Below are positions 1-11,304 of a DNA stretch of 64,000 bases, piece by piece. This DNA comes from Hirundichthys speculiger (taxonomy: Eukaryota > Chordata > Actinopteri > Beloniformes > Exocoetidae). Location of the stretch: positions 2,813,501 to 2,877,500 of the forward strand of contig JAGFBZ010002033.1 in NCBI GenBank assembly GCA_018398805.1, given 5' to 3'. Both the position numbers and the translations under genes were made by a program. How positions within the stretch are numbered: position 1 is the first letter of the stretch; each line of letters starts with the position of its first letter. Below the pieces are notes generated by a model. That model saw only the letters and a list, made by a program, of their open reading frames with translations. It had not been told where the DNA came from and ran no database searches.

Positions 1-559
1 GCTGCACATATGGACACCATGATTGGACTTACATAATGTGGTTTGCGATATCACACATCAACATGATGAGATCTATTTGATTTTAGATTTTAGATGGTCC
101 ATGGTTCCAACTTCTTTTCAATAACTGATCAGCAGGGCTTGACGCTAACTTTTTTGCTCACCAGCCACTGTGGCTAGTGTTTTTCCTCAGTCATTAGCCA
201 TTTAGTCTTTATGCTAGCCACAGTTTTGCTGTTAGTTTTTTTCTTCTTCACAATATTCTTGCATTTACATTTTAAATACAAACAATTGGCACAACTATTG
301 TGATGTGTCATATCAAAGTAACAAGTTACCAGCCAAAGTTGCTTGCGAGACAGAAATTGTTACTAGTCACAGCCAAATTTTACCAGCATTTGGCCGGTTG
401 GCCGGTGTCAGTGTCAAGAGACTTGTCTTGAAAATTCTTGCTGCAGGGCCATTCTAAGTAATCAACACACATAAACTACACATAACTACTGTATATATGT
501 ATGTCTAAGTATGTATAAAATCACCCCAGACCCCTGCTAAAGTAAAACAACCTTTTGAG
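1..559. other. AT-rich non-coding stretch
   Basis: No open frame, RNA gene or recognised repeat end is visible here. The last eight bases (552-559) are the left target-site duplication of the hAT element that follows. Confidence 0.6.
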
Positions 560-755
560 TAGGGTTGTAGCGATACACTAATCTCACGATACGATACGAT
601 ACACGATACTCGGCTCACGATACGATATATATTGATATTTGTCTTAAGATACATTTACATCATTTTCTGGGAGATTTTAATGGGACAAAGTGATTTTGGT
701 GACATCTTGAGAGTGTTCTAATTACTCTGTTTGAATTAATTGAACTGAAAGGTAG

Positions 756-962
756 GTGACCTCAGACAGCGATGCAGAGAGGAGAGAAAGGAGGCCTCTG
801 ATTGGTCAATTCTACATCCGTGTCATCGAAGAAATGAGGAAGTACCCACATCTGTACGATTCTGGTTCTCCACACTACAAAGTCAGCACATATTCTAGTA
901 ATTCATGGAGGGAGATTGCGATGAATGTGGGTCTGGATACGGCCGAGACGGTGAGGAAGTGA
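756..962 (+). pseudogene. MADF-domain exon fragment inside the hAT
   Basis: The open stretch encodes a segment resembling the first two helices of a MADF (Myb/SANT-like) DNA-binding domain: FYIRVIEEMRKYPHLYDSGS, then a Tyr-Lys pair, and SWREIAMNVGLD. The pattern of hydrophobic-x-x-hydrophobic, Y-P-x-L-Y-D and W-x-x-I-A is the MADF signature. The last helix, usually rich in Lys, Arg and Trp, is absent. A GTGAGG splice-donor-like sequence follows the AET codons near 951, so this may be one exon of a longer gene. There is no ATG at the start; the frame opens with GTG, and a CAGACAG acceptor-like sequence lies near 762-768. No continuation exon was found, so I treat it as a broken, captured fragment. 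Function in the element is unknown. Confidence 0.6.
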
Positions 963-1215
963 AAACACAAGAGATAAGTTCAGTAAGTTTAGCTAGTTCG
1001 TGATTGTCCCTCTCCGTTGTGGCATTGAATAACATAGTGGAGACACGCTTCAAAATTGAGCATAAATCAAAAGTAACTGTGACATACTGGCGACAAGATA
1101 ACTGCGACACATTGCCGCGAGAGTAAACACAGCCCTTAAAGCTGGCGTTTTCCACCACTGAATACGGTCTCAAATCCTGACAAATACAGTTCGGCTAGCT
1201 CTCAGTTAGCATTAC

Positions 1216-1372
1216 CTTGTCCGGGTGGTGACGTTTCAGGTGGACTCGCCTCGCTGGTTGGTGGTATTTCCAGAGTACTTCACGTTTGTGTGAAACAGCT
1301 TGCAAACCGCCATACTTTTGTCTAAATCTTCGCTTTCCTTTTTCTTTTTAAACCCGAACTGCTCTCACACAT
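1216..1372 (-). pseudogene. Decayed BED zinc-finger exon of hAT transposase
   Basis: Read on the minus strand, this encodes a BED finger: an FGFKKKKESEDLDKS lead, then AVCKLFHTNVKYSGNTTN, then HLKRHHPDK just before a GTAATG splice donor (1210-1215). The Cys-x2-Cys pair is broken because the second Cys reads as Phe. A five-base insertion shifts the frame between the NTTN and HLKRHH parts, and a stop lies just upstream of the first aromatic motif. BED fingers bind DNA and form the first exon of many ZBED-type hAT transposases. Those lesions make this a pseudo-exon. The downstream transposase exons are missing. Confidence 0.75.
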
Positions 1373-1515
1373 CTGCTTTTAAACACGCAAGCACTGATTT
1401 ATACTCGCCGCCATTCTCCTGACTGGCTCAGCTGTAGCCAGAAGAGAAAAAGCTGGCTTCTGGATAACTGGTTAGAAATGCTCTACAGCGACACTAGCGG
1501 CTGGAGGACTTAATG

Positions 1516-1560
1516 GCTCTTCCTGCACTTTGCAGGAAGAGCACCCGTGCGGGACACGGG
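1516..1560. repeat. Two perfect hairpins inside the hAT
   Basis: GCTCTTCCTGCA (1516-1527) and its exact inverse TGCAGGAAGAGC (1531-1542) leave a 3-base loop. CCCGTG (1544-1549) and CACGGG (1555-1560) follow. They lie about 85-130 bases from the right end of the element, in what would be the 5' leader of the BED exon. Subterminal structures like this can bind transposase, but that is inference. Confidence 0.7.
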
Positions 1561-1653
1561 GGCTTTGAAGGGAGCTTAGAATATCGATACCCGTGGCTGA
1601 AATATCGATATATATCGCAGAATCGATAAAATCGCTCCAGCCTTACTTTTGAT

Positions 1654-4600
1654 TAACCATTAGAGCACAAATTTGTGTGCATCTACAGCTTTTGCTCTGT
1701 GCAAATGGTTTCAGTATCACAGACATGCAGAAGGAGCAAAGTCTCTACCTTTCTCTATGACCTGCACCTTTTTAAGTGCAAAATGTGAATTTAAAGGATG
1801 ATGTTTGGCTCGAATGTTAATGTTTGAAATAACTTCTCGACTAAATGTCAAACAATACTGTATTTTTTTGGTCTAAAGTTCTCTGAAGTTAGTTGCATGA
1901 TGCGATAAAGCAATTTGTAAGTTGGGCATTGGATCTGTTTTTGATGAGATCACTTTCTGATGACTATCTCATGTAAGCTAGTAACAAAAAAAAAAAAAAG
2001 AGCAACCGTTAAGAAGGTAGTGATGTGTTTTATAGACATTGCTAGAACAATTGCGTTCAGATTGCTTGTTGGTTGAACTCACCCAGCAGCTGTAATTATC
2101 CATCTTGCTGTTCTTACGATACGTGAAACAAACACCACAGCAATGTACTGTTGAAACATTTCAGTTTCTTTGCTTTGTTTCTTTTTCATGCTGCCTGTAA
2201 ACATGCCAGAATAACATGCATGCTAGTCACTGTGTGATATTCTAACTTCCAGCCATTTTTCAAAATTTGTCTCTCTGTGTTGATGGCCAAGATGCGACTG
2301 TTGACAGTCAATTGCTATCACACTAAATCACAAAACAAAAAGACAAGCAGCAGTGGTCACACTTGATATCAAACAACCGCTGTCTTCACTGTTCAAACTA
2401 AAGAATGGACATAATCACTTCTTGTAATGTTTTGGTTAACTAATTTAAATCTTAGCATTCCTGTTGCTCTATTTCATGCCCAAAAAAAAACAACAACAAA
2501 ACCAACCACAAAAAAAAAAAAAAAAAAAACAACACATTAGCTCACTGGAAAAATAGTTTTTTTCTTTTTTGAAGAATTTATAGGAATAATAATGGGTTCA
2601 TGACAATGTTAAAAGAGCTTCCTTCACAGATAAACTACATATATTCCAATGCAGTGCTGTGGTAGAACATTCACAGCATGAGACTGATTGCACCCATCTG
2701 CTCAGGTGTGGCAGGATTCCCCACACAGTGGAAAAACCTAACAATAAAATCTGTTTTATCTCACATTTGAGGAAAAATAAGAAACAGAGGGAAATGTGAA
2801 GCAGTAATTAAATACCACTTGCATCACATTGCTTCTAGTTTTTCTGATAAATCGTTCCCCTGAAAACAAATTTGATGAAATTTTACCAGTGAATTACCAC
2901 CAACAAACAGCCTTAAACAATGAACCACAATTAATTCAAAATGGTATTTTAAAAATCACTTTAAAATATTTCATTTGGAACATTTTGTATCCACTGAACG
3001 TCTGCTATAAAGTTTGCAAGATCTGCTAGCCAGTGCTCTTAGCTTTAATGAGCTTGCAACTCTGGGCATGAACATTAGACCAATTATCTTTCTTCAAGCA
3101 TCCACTGGGAGCGAGTGTTACCCATGGCAGCTTCTCTATAGGGGATGCTTTGGCAGATGCACATCTAATTACACCTATAGGGAGAATCTCTTGGATATCA
3201 AAATAGTCCCATGTTCATACTGGGCAATAAAAGTCCTGTGTGCACATGGACATGACCGAGAATTGAGCTCTTATTGAAAAGAACCAATGTGCCATGCTGA
3301 GAAACATTTTCCTTCCTTCTGAATGAACACTTCAAAGTGTAAAAGATGCATGTGAGGCTTCACGTCCTCTCAACCCTTTACTGGGCATGTGGTGTTTAAT
3401 TGCATGAATATTTCAAAACTTACAGCAAGTCAGTTTGTATGTCTCAGCAAGATCGTAAGTTTTTGGGCACCCACTTGAATAATGAATTTTAACACGCTTT
3501 TTTGTGCAAAACATTATAATCTTTTTATTCAGGTAGAGCCTTGGTGGATCCTAAAATACTGACACAACAACCTCCCTTTACTTTTTATTTAAATGCACAC
3601 ACATAAGTATCTTTCTATCTATATATCTTTATATGTATATACACTTGTCTGAAAATAGAAAATCGTATAAAACTGGCCAAGGTTTAAATGAATAAGTAAG
3701 CAAATATCTCCTCTGAAAAGGGATATACACATAAATATTACAACAAGCCTTAATTGGGTTAAAATGTGAAACAACACCAGCATAAATAAAGACACGCTGT
3801 TTATACGTATGTGCTATGGCCAATGAGCCACACGGTCTCAAAGGTCAGTACAGCTGCAGATATCTCTATTTGGCCAGTTTTTAAATAGCTTATTTGGCCA
3901 AAACACCGCCCTACAAAATGAGAAACATTATATAAATATACAACACATAAAGCTGTGAGTGATGTGTGAGCTACAGTTTAGAGCTATTCATCGTCTGCAA
4001 TGTTTTTCCATTCAAAGTAATCATAGATTCAAAAGGTCAGCTTGAATACAGCAGCCCAAGGAAAACTTTAGGCTCACAAATTCAGCAGGCTCAATAATGC
4101 ATAAGTGCATTAAATCATATTCAGAAATCAGCAGTGTGTTTGATGAATGCCCCATCATTCAGGAAAACCTCTTCAGCAATTGAAATGCCAGTGTTTTGAC
4201 TGTCTTCATGCCAGATGTCAGAATGAAATGAATCAGTGCCCATTTCTCAGATGGGCAGCTTAGGACAGCTTAGACATGATATCACCCACTGCTGTCCCCG
4301 CCAAAAAAAAAGAAAAGCAAAGAAAAATAAAGACATTCAGAAGTTGGTTAATCATAAGCAAATAGTTATTCAATCACCAATTCATATGTTTCTGTTGTGA
4401 TTTTTTTTTTTTTCATATCATATGGTCCAAATCAGAACCCGCTGGAATTATATGAAAAATACCAAAAAGGGACTTTTACATTGACTTTGACTGTTTATTT
4501 CTTTTTTTTTTTTATTAAATAGCATTTTTATTATCATTAATGATGCTTAATTCCATCCATTGATATGTATCTGTTTGTGCATTTCAGTCCTATATTCTAA

Positions 4601-4814
4601 ATCGTGGACAGCAAAGCTTTCACTGTTTTCTAATGTTGCCATTCCTTCTCTGAACAGATGTCCTGGAATTTAAGACACAAAGAAAGGAACCACTTCAGTT
4701 GTTGTTTTGTCTGACACTTTTTGCAAATACAATTTTAACGTGCACAAAAATTAGTGCTCCTTATTGTAACGTTTCTGGTTTCATAGTTGTCAACATATTC
4801 TATCTGGGGACAGT
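1654..4814. other. Non-coding stretch, no recognised element
   Basis: AT-rich sequence with A-runs at about 1987-2000 and 2511-2529 and a broken CTAT/TATA tract near 3614-3642. The open frames here (up to 87 codons) have no domain pattern, no splice context and no composition shift. I see nothing else I can support. Confidence 0.55.
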
Positions 4815-5200
4815 TGAGGACTGCAGCCAGGCCAGTCCAGTATCCCTCCCCTCTACTTCAGCCAAGCCTATGTAATCTGTGCCAACGTGTGGTTCTTCAT
4901 TGTCTCAAAAAGACGTCATCTTGAAAGCAGCGTGTTGCTCTAAAATCTGTGCATTTTTCTGCTCTAAGTCTGTACTCATGCAAGTGGAAACGTCTTTTGT
5001 CAAAGGCACTGATATAACCCAGTACCATGATGGCGCCTGGACTTGTTGCTGATAACAGTCTGGATGGTCTTTTCTGTATTTCATCCAGGTCACAAGGTGT
5101 TAAATTCCTCAAAAAACAGATGCGGTATAATACTAATTCATCTGTCCACAATGTATTTCCGCTCTGTGTTGGTCAATCATTGATGCTCAGAGCCGAGACA
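4815..5200 (-). pseudogene. Tc1-type transposase fragment
   Basis: Read on the minus strand, several landmarks of a Tc1 transposase C-terminal catalytic region appear in order but in different frames. They are LWTDE (first catalytic Asp, about 5135-5155), a GYISA stretch, AEKCTDF, then HTLAQIT and AWLK, then LDWPGCSPQLSP (about 4815-4850). The family motif in the last block is SPDLSP, so the catalytic-region Asp reads as Gln. Stops and frameshifts separate the pieces. No terminal inverted repeats were found, so this is a truncated, dead copy. An unrelated palindromic repeat begins immediately to its right. Confidence 0.75.
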
Positions 5201-5208
5201 CTGACTAC

Positions 5209-5415
5209 GATTACATGGACCACAATACTCCAGTCTTACTCCCATTAAGGCCATATTCTGATGAAGAAACTACCACATAAACAGCAACCTTAATCAAATT
5301 CAGGTCACAATTGTAGCATACATTGAAGCATGCAATAATCAGATTAAGGCATGTGAAGTTTGCTGATCGAAGTTGGATTATTAAAACATGTAAACTCCTT
5401 AATCTAATAATAATG
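5209..5415. repeat. Possible palindromic MITE
   Basis: The left edge (GATTACATGGAC) and the inverse of the right edge (GTTTACATGTTTTAATAATC) share TTACATG and a looser similarity. ATTAAGG occurs near the left end and its inverse near the right, and other TTAAGG/TTAATC motifs repeat between them. The pattern suggests a short fold-back element, but no clean target duplication could be fixed. Confidence 0.3.
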
Positions 5416-7739
5416 TCCTGTTAGAGATTTCATTGCCTTTTGTGGCACAACAGACGACAGTTGTAGGACAACAACAAACACGGCTGTGAGAGGAAAAACT
5501 GCATTGAGCATAACTCTGTGAACAATCATCAGAGCAGGAAGAAATTAGTTTTCAGTTCTGCAACAATAAATTCCAATACACATATATTTATATAGATAGA
5601 TAGAGAGATAGATAGATAGAAAGACTGATTGTGTTTGTGTGTGTGTGAATATACATATATATACAAAATCACAGTGCACTGTAGTCAGTCGTATCTCCCT
5701 GAGGGTATAAAGGTTCTCAACATGAAAATATTTTCCAGTGTACTTGGTTTTAGGTCCAATGGTATGTCAGTTTACCCATATGGATAAGCCTCATTTCTAT
5801 TTAGACTGTCAGCTGGCGTACTCGGATGAATGGAGAAAAAAGCCTCTGGGAATCTGAATACGAATGAGACTGAGAAAAGTAGAAAACATGCCATGTCAGA
5901 AATGATAAGTGTTGATGTTTTTTCCCCTTCCAGTTTTCTAGTGTCCTCCTAGACTTCAAATATCTGACAGGCCACTTTATTTTTCCAGTTTTTGAGCCAC
6001 AGCAAGGTTGCGGCCCTGACCAATAGCAAATGACCAAGCGTGACTTTGCTTTGATAGAGAGGGTCGTGGCCTCACCTGTTTCCACTGCCAGTTGGCAGCC
6101 TGACCCGGCCTTTCTCTGGAGCACATCATTTTTTTTTTAATCCTATCTCATGCACATGGCAGCTGACACTGAGGCCACGACTTCTTGCTTGTTTGTTTCT
6201 AAAACAATTGGCAGAGTAAACTGAACCTGTGGCACTGAGTAAGAAGATGATTCTGGTGCTGTAAATTAAGAGTGAATATAAACAGTAAGAATAGAAGTTA
6301 ATCTAAACTGAAACTTTGTAATGAGTGGACATGGAAAAATAGTATTAGTATTAGCGCATATTTTTATGACAGGACTGAGATCTGAATTTCCCTCAAGTTC
6401 GAGTAACTTTAAGTGTTCAGTGGTCAACAACAAAATGAAAATGCTAACTGTACAATGCATGACTGTTTCATGGTCAATTAGAGCTTAGGGGAAAGTTGAT
6501 GAGATCAGTGCTGTTTTTCCGGAGGACAGAATAGGGAATTAAGACATGTTATGAAACATCCTCCATTAGAAAACTTTGGGCCTTGTGTGGGAGTCTATGT
6601 GCAAATAAAAGAGGGCAATAATAAGCTCCCCAGTCTTGATAATTGCAGACAATTTAGCAATGAGTAGATGTGAGGGTGAATGGAGCTGGTGTTATCTACA
6701 TGGGACCAGCCTGTGATAGTAACGCTGAGTCCCAGGGTCCTAGGAGACTAATAACACAGTAGGATTACTGAGCGTCACTCTGCTTGCACCAAGGACATTT
6801 GCCAATAACAACTTTATCTGCCTCCTCCATGTGCCTTGGGTTCTGGCATTTGTAACTGCTGGAAATTAAGAAATGCTTTGTTTTGTCTCCAAGCTGGGGA
6901 TTGCTGACTGTGGCTGTAACCAAGAAAATAGAAAGATCCTTTCAGAAACCTTTTTGATACAACTTTGTACAATTTCATCATGTCCTTGTCATTTTGCCAT
7001 GAACTGTCAGACCGAGTCAACCACTGGAGGTTTATCTGTGTATATTCATATAGTGAAATCAGTGCGTTCTGTCTAGGAAACATTATTACCTTCCAGGTAT
7101 TAAGTAAACTGGTAACGTCAGCTGACAAATAAAGAGTAAAGACTGCTTTGTATCTATTTGGTATATATTTGGTTTGGACAGACTTCTGCATCTACTTGAA
7201 GTGGTAACAGTATAATTACTTTTAAATGTATTAATAATTATCACAACCTTGCAAAAATGCTGTTGTTTGTGAAAGAAATGCTGCTTTCATTTTGAAGAGA
7301 TGCTTTATTCTTTTTAGTCAAGAAAAGTGCCAAATATTCTGCATTTTCAGCCAGTTTGTTTTACTAATTTGTATTTTGACAGTACAGTTTTTTTTTCTGA
7401 TTTTGGCTAAAACAATCACAATCCAAAAAAAACAAAACAAAGGCATTTACCTTGCCCTTACCCTTAGAGACTCTACCTTCAAAGGTATTTGTGGTCCTTT
7501 TCCTTGTTACTTCGATACATTTGCAGCAGGTCAAAGGTCCTGTTTTGATATCAGGCATGTTGATTGAAAAGTATTTGACTGGAGCTACCAATGTGAAGTC
7601 CAAGTCAAGTGAAGGAGGCTATCCTCAGGCTGAATCTACAACAGAAATCCATAAGAGATAGTGAAAGCTTTAGGTGTTGCCTAGTCAATAATTTCTTAAA
7701 AGAAAAAAAAGGTTGGTGAACTCAGAAACATCTAAGGCT
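5416..7739. other. Non-coding stretch with GATA and TG microsatellites
   Basis: A GATA/TAGA microsatellite (about 5590-5622) is followed by TG and TA repeats (5630-5666). Several frames of 60-125 codons lie between 5800 and 7660 on both strands. They overlap one another, start at arbitrary points and show no domain pattern, so I do not call genes. Confidence 0.5.
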
Positions 7740-8570
7740 TAAGGACCATGGAAGACAACTAAAGAGGATGATCACAAAATCCTTTATTTAGTGGAAAAAA
7801 ACAACAAAAAACCCACTTGGTCACTACATCAACAAAGTCAAAGATTATCTGGAGAAGATAGGCATGTCATTGTCAAAATACCACAAAATTTAAAATCTGC
7901 AATAAATCTATAATCAGCAGTGTAGGTGCAGCAGTGGAGGGTATGTGGCATTAAAGAACAGGAAAGCCAGATTAGACTTTGCAGGAAGCAAGAATAATAA
8001 TAATAATAATAAAAATACAAGCAGAGAAACTAAAAACACTCCCTTTTCTAGAATCAGATTCTTTGGACAGATGAAAACAAGATAAACTTGTATCAGAATG
8101 ATGAGAAGAGAAAAGTATGGACATGTGATGTATCAAACATGGTGGAAATGGTATTGCGCCAATGGAACAGGCTCACTCGTGCTTATTGATTATGTGACTG
8201 CTGACAAAAGTAGGACGATGAAATCTGAGGTGTATAGCATAACTGTCTGCTCACATTCAGCCAAAATGCAACAAAACTGATAGGATGGAGCTTCACAGTG
8301 CCGATGGATAATGATCCTAAACGAACGGTGAAAGCTGCTCCTGACAGAAATGAAACATCTTTCAATGGCCAAGTCAGTCACCTGATCTCAAGCCAATAGA
8401 GTATTGATTCACTTGGTAAAGTTATCAGACTCTCTTCAGTCAGAGCTCTATCCACTCCGTTGCAGTAAGAACTGCTGCAGGAGATCTTTCCCGCCCACGC
8501 CAACAACCAGTCTCTCTGAAGAAACTTAAATTAGTTACTGCAACAAATGATTTCCCTATGAGGATTACTA
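7740..8570 (+). pseudogene. Tc1-type transposase pseudogene
   Basis: Much of a Tc1 transposase can be followed on the plus strand across several frames. Landmarks are a TTKEDDHKI-like stretch in the N-terminal helix-turn-helix region (about 7755-7780), ALKNRKARLDFA (about 7950-7990), TDENK around the first catalytic Asp (near 8065), NGTGSLVLIDYVTADKS (near 8160-8210), MDNDPKRTVKAA with the second Asp (about 8305-8340), and QWPSQSPDLKPIEY (about 8365-8405). Frames change repeatedly and an AATAAT microsatellite interrupts at about 7993-8013. No inverted repeats were identified at the edges. The copy is old and cannot make a transposase. Confidence 0.85.
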
Positions 8571-8795
8571 AAATATTATCAATCTGAATTTAATTGAATT
8601 GATGACTCCACTTGTTCTCATTTAGTTTATTTTGATGTTGTAAAAGCTTGTCTATAAGAATAACGCAACTTAAATCATTTTAAAATGAGCCAAAATATTT
8701 TAAAAATTTTAAATATTTATGAACTGGCCTAAGCCCCCAATGATTCACGACCCTAACAGTGCCTCATGGACCTGACTAACTAGTAAATCTGGATG
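8571..8795. other. Short AT-rich spacer
   Basis: The sequence lies between the Tc1 pseudogene and the next element. Nothing else is recognised in it. Confidence 0.5.
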
Positions 8796-8797
8796 TA

Positions 8798-9474
8798 CAG
8801 TGATCCCTTATTTTTCGCAGCTAATAGGGACCCCCCCCCCCCGCGAAAATCAAAATCCGCCAACGGGAGCCGGAGCCCCCCGAGCCTAAATAATGTGTTT
8901 AAAATATGTTTAAAAACCGCAAAAAAGTAGCGAAGCACTGCAGCAAAACAAGACAAAGGCTCCACTGTGGTCTTTCTGTTACCTTCACAGCCTCTGATCT
9001 CTGAACTGTAGTAAAGAACCGCTGGTATTGTGCTATTTTTAGCAGCTAACACGCTAACAACAACAAAAAAAACAATCTGGTTTTCTCTGCATGGAACGAG
9101 CACTTTATTCTGGCACTGCAGGAACTTGTAATATCACACAGGTTGTATTGTTGGGCTCCTGTCGGTTAACAGAGAATGTAAATCTATACACGCTGGGCTG
9201 CTGTTTATGCTCACTCCACTTTTCATCTAACCCTGTTTTGGTTCTGCCGTCCCACAACACACACTCCATTACCCATAAGGCCACATCATTACCCATAAGG
9301 CTACCTTCTTAAAGGGGCCAGGCTGGCATTTCTTCGCTGTGAGAGAACACGCACAACATCCTGTGATGTTGCTGTGATTTTTTCTTGATTTTTTATTATA
9401 TTAGATATTTCTGAAAAAATCTACGAATAACTAAAACCACGGAACTTAAACCACGAATTGGCAATGGATCACTA
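8798..9474. mobile_element. TA-flanked pogo/mariner-like non-autonomous element
   Basis: The left end starts CAGTGATCCCTTATTTTTCG and the right end finishes with GGATCACTA. TA dinucleotides flank both sides (8796-8797 and 9475-9476), as for Tc1/mariner/pogo insertions. Matching CGCGAAAATC and CTACGAATAA-type motifs near the ends suggest longer, decayed inverted repeats. A C14 run lies at 8831-8844. Inside, ATTACCCATAAGGC is directly repeated with a 20-base period (about 9268-9302). No transposase is present. The superfamily call follows from the TA target and the CAGTG start; the exact family is a guess. Confidence 0.65.
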
Positions 9475-9476
9475 TA

Positions 9477-10375
9477 ATGTTAAAAAACTAAATCCTCACT
9501 AACTGAGATCTTCAGTTCAAACATGCAATTAACATGATAGGTGAACCCATGAAACTGCTTGGTCATGACATCTTGTAGCCCTTGTCTCACAACAATTTTC
9601 TACTCTTATTTTTACTTTATTTTCCTTTCTTTTTTTTCAAATGTTACGTATATATTTTGAGTTTCTGCTGCCCATCAGGATCCATATTCCCTTTATTGTA
9701 CCTCAGGTAAAATGCAGATGCTTCCCTTTCAATTTGTGTTTTTGTGCAACACAGCGTGTTAAGAAAATGTTCCCTGAAATGGGCCAGATGCTCCTGACAC
9801 GGCTGCACCGTAGGGAACACCTGACATTAACATAGCATTCTTCAGGGCTGTCTTTAATATGTATCGAGCCCTTTTCTCTTTTTACAAGGAGGCCTGCCAT
9901 TGGTGTGCCGAACCGTTTCAGTAGCTTGAGGAGATAAATTCAAACATTACCTGACCCCCATCCAGCAGCTAACATGCCCAGGGTGATGAAGTGAAGCAAG
10001 CTAGAGATGTTTGAAATTATCTAAGATGGGTTTAAATGTGTGCAAACATACTCATCTTTCACACGTCAATTGGTTTCGAGTTCAAATTGTGTTCTCAGCA
10101 TTGTGCCTCCCAGGCTACCGTAAGTAAAAGCTGCCTAGGGATCATTTTCCCTTGCTAAGAGATATCAAGAGGAATTCAAGTGACATGCCTCTCCTCTAAT
10201 TATTGTTTCCACAGACTATGGAAAACGTAAGTACTGGTGCAGTCACTTCTGGGAACTTTCCATCAAATATATTTAACAGCCTAACTACGAGCTGCTCTGA
10301 CAAACCGCTGCTTACATGCAAAGTGCATACAAAGCAGGCTGACTGGTGTTCAATGAAACATTTTATTTTATTTAT
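9477..10375. other. Non-coding stretch, nothing recognised
   Basis: No transposon end, RNA gene or credible coding exon was seen. Small frames near 9641-9900 overlap on opposite strands and carry no motif. Confidence 0.5.
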
Positions 10376-10377
10376 TT

Positions 10378-10550
10378 TTCTGACACTAGTGGCCTTTATT
10401 CAGTGAGAGAGAGACAGGAAAGCAGGGCAGAGAGATAAAGACATGCTACAAAGGGTCACAGGCTGTGAGTCAAACCTGCAACTGCTGCAGGACTGTAGCC
10501 TCTTGTTCTTGGGCCACCTGCCCTAACCACAGCAGCAGCCCAGAGCACTT
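10378..10550 (-). repeat. tRNA-derived SINE, minus orientation
   Basis: The plus strand reads CACTAGTGGCCTTTATT, then a GA-rich purine stretch, then CAAAGGGTCACAG, AGTCAAACCTGCAACTGC and GGGCCACCTGCCCTAACCAC. On the minus strand this is a tRNA-like head with an A-box-like TGGTTAGGGCAG segment and a B-box-like GTTTGACTC, followed by a body ending in AATAAAGGCC. It is the same family as the two copies at 28.1-28.4 kb. The 3' tail is T-rich on the plus strand. Confidence 0.65.
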
Positions 10551-10587
10551 TTTTATTTTCTTAAATGGATTTGATATATTACACATA

Positions 10588-10660
10588 CAGTATACCCTTG
10601 CCCATTCCGGGTTCACCGTTCGTGGTCCCACATACTTGGAGATTTTGCTCTCAGTTTTTT
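10588..10660. repeat. Decayed pogo-like end fragment
   Basis: A segment beginning TACAGTATACCCTTGCCC, with CGGGTTCACCGTTCGTGG and GGAGATTTTGCT, resembles one terminal inverted repeat of CAGTG-starting TA-target elements. No partner end was found nearby, so it is called as a solo end at low confidence. Confidence 0.3.
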
Positions 10661-10765
10661 TTCATAATGTATTTGAATTTATAGTAGCCCCTGACAATTT
10701 CATGAAATTGTTTTTTTGGACAAAAGCACCCACATTCACCCTAACTAGTACCAATATGTGTGTAC

Positions 10766-10786
10766 ACACGCATGCACACACACACA

Positions 10787-10828
<42 letters not shown>
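10766..10828. repeat. CA/TA microsatellite
   Basis: CA repeats grade into about 18 TA units immediately left of the MITE. The last TA is the left copy of its target duplication. Confidence 0.9.
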
Positions 10829-10831
<3 letters not shown>

Positions 10832-11202
10832 TCATGGTTAAAAATTATTAGACCACCCTTGTTTTCTTCAGTTTCTTGTTCATTTTAATGCCTGGTACAA
10901 CTAAAGGTACATTTGTTTGGAACAACATAACGATAACCACAAAGATTGCTCATAAGCAGTTTTTTTTAAGAGCTGATATCTTACCATTTTCCATGGTTTT
11001 CTTGATTATAACCTAAATCACTTAAGTTTTTACATCAATAGCTATGGAAAATGTTGATACTGCCAAATAACACTGCTTTTATGCATTCAGTGTTTTTTTT
11101 CTGTCTGTTTTAGTCCAAACAATGATGACGTTTAGTGGTACCAGGTATTAAAATGAACAAGAAAGTGAAGAAAAAATGGTGGTCTAATAATTTTTTCCAT
11201 GA

Positions 11203-11205
<3 letters not shown>
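10829..11205. mobile_element. 377-bp mariner-type MITE with ~100-bp inverted repeats
   Basis: The left arm starts CAGTCATGGTTAAAAATTAT and the right arm is its close inverse, ending with CCATGACTG. Similarity of the arms extends about 100 bases, covering TTAGACCACC, TTCTTGTTCATTTTAAT, CCTGGTAC and TTGTTTGGA. TA flanks both sides, and the element sits in a TA microsatellite (10827-10828 and 11206-11207). The centre encodes nothing recognisable. Long inverted repeats, small size and TA target identify a Tc1/mariner MITE that must have been moved by a transposase supplied from elsewhere. Confidence 0.85.
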
Positions 11206-11280
<75 letters not shown>

Positions 11281-11304
11281 ATATATATATATATATATAT
11301 ATAT
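11206..11304. repeat. TA microsatellite
   Basis: Nearly uninterrupted TA repeats with one CT interruption near 11279. Open frames of repeating Ile-Tyr across this tract are artefacts of the repeat. Confidence 0.95.

Larger units (their letters stand above)
560..1645 (-). mobile_element. Chimeric hAT element with BED and MADF-like exons
   Basis: The element begins TAGGGTTGTAGCGAT and ends with the imperfect inverse ATCGCTCCAGCCTTA. It is flanked by CTTTTGAG (552-559) and CTTTTGAT (1646-1653), an 8-bp target duplication with one mismatch, as expected for hAT transposons. Subterminal CGATAC repeats lie at both ends (about 575-625 and 1580-1630). No hAT transposase core is visible, so this is a non-autonomous derivative of about 1.1 kb. 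It holds a decayed BED zinc-finger exon on the minus strand (1216-1372), which sets the orientation given here, and a MADF-like exon on the plus strand (about 756-950). BED fingers are usual in hAT genes. MADF is better known from host regulators and PIF/Harbinger proteins, so its presence here is odd. The ends and duplication are seen directly; the exon capture is inferred. Confidence 0.8.
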
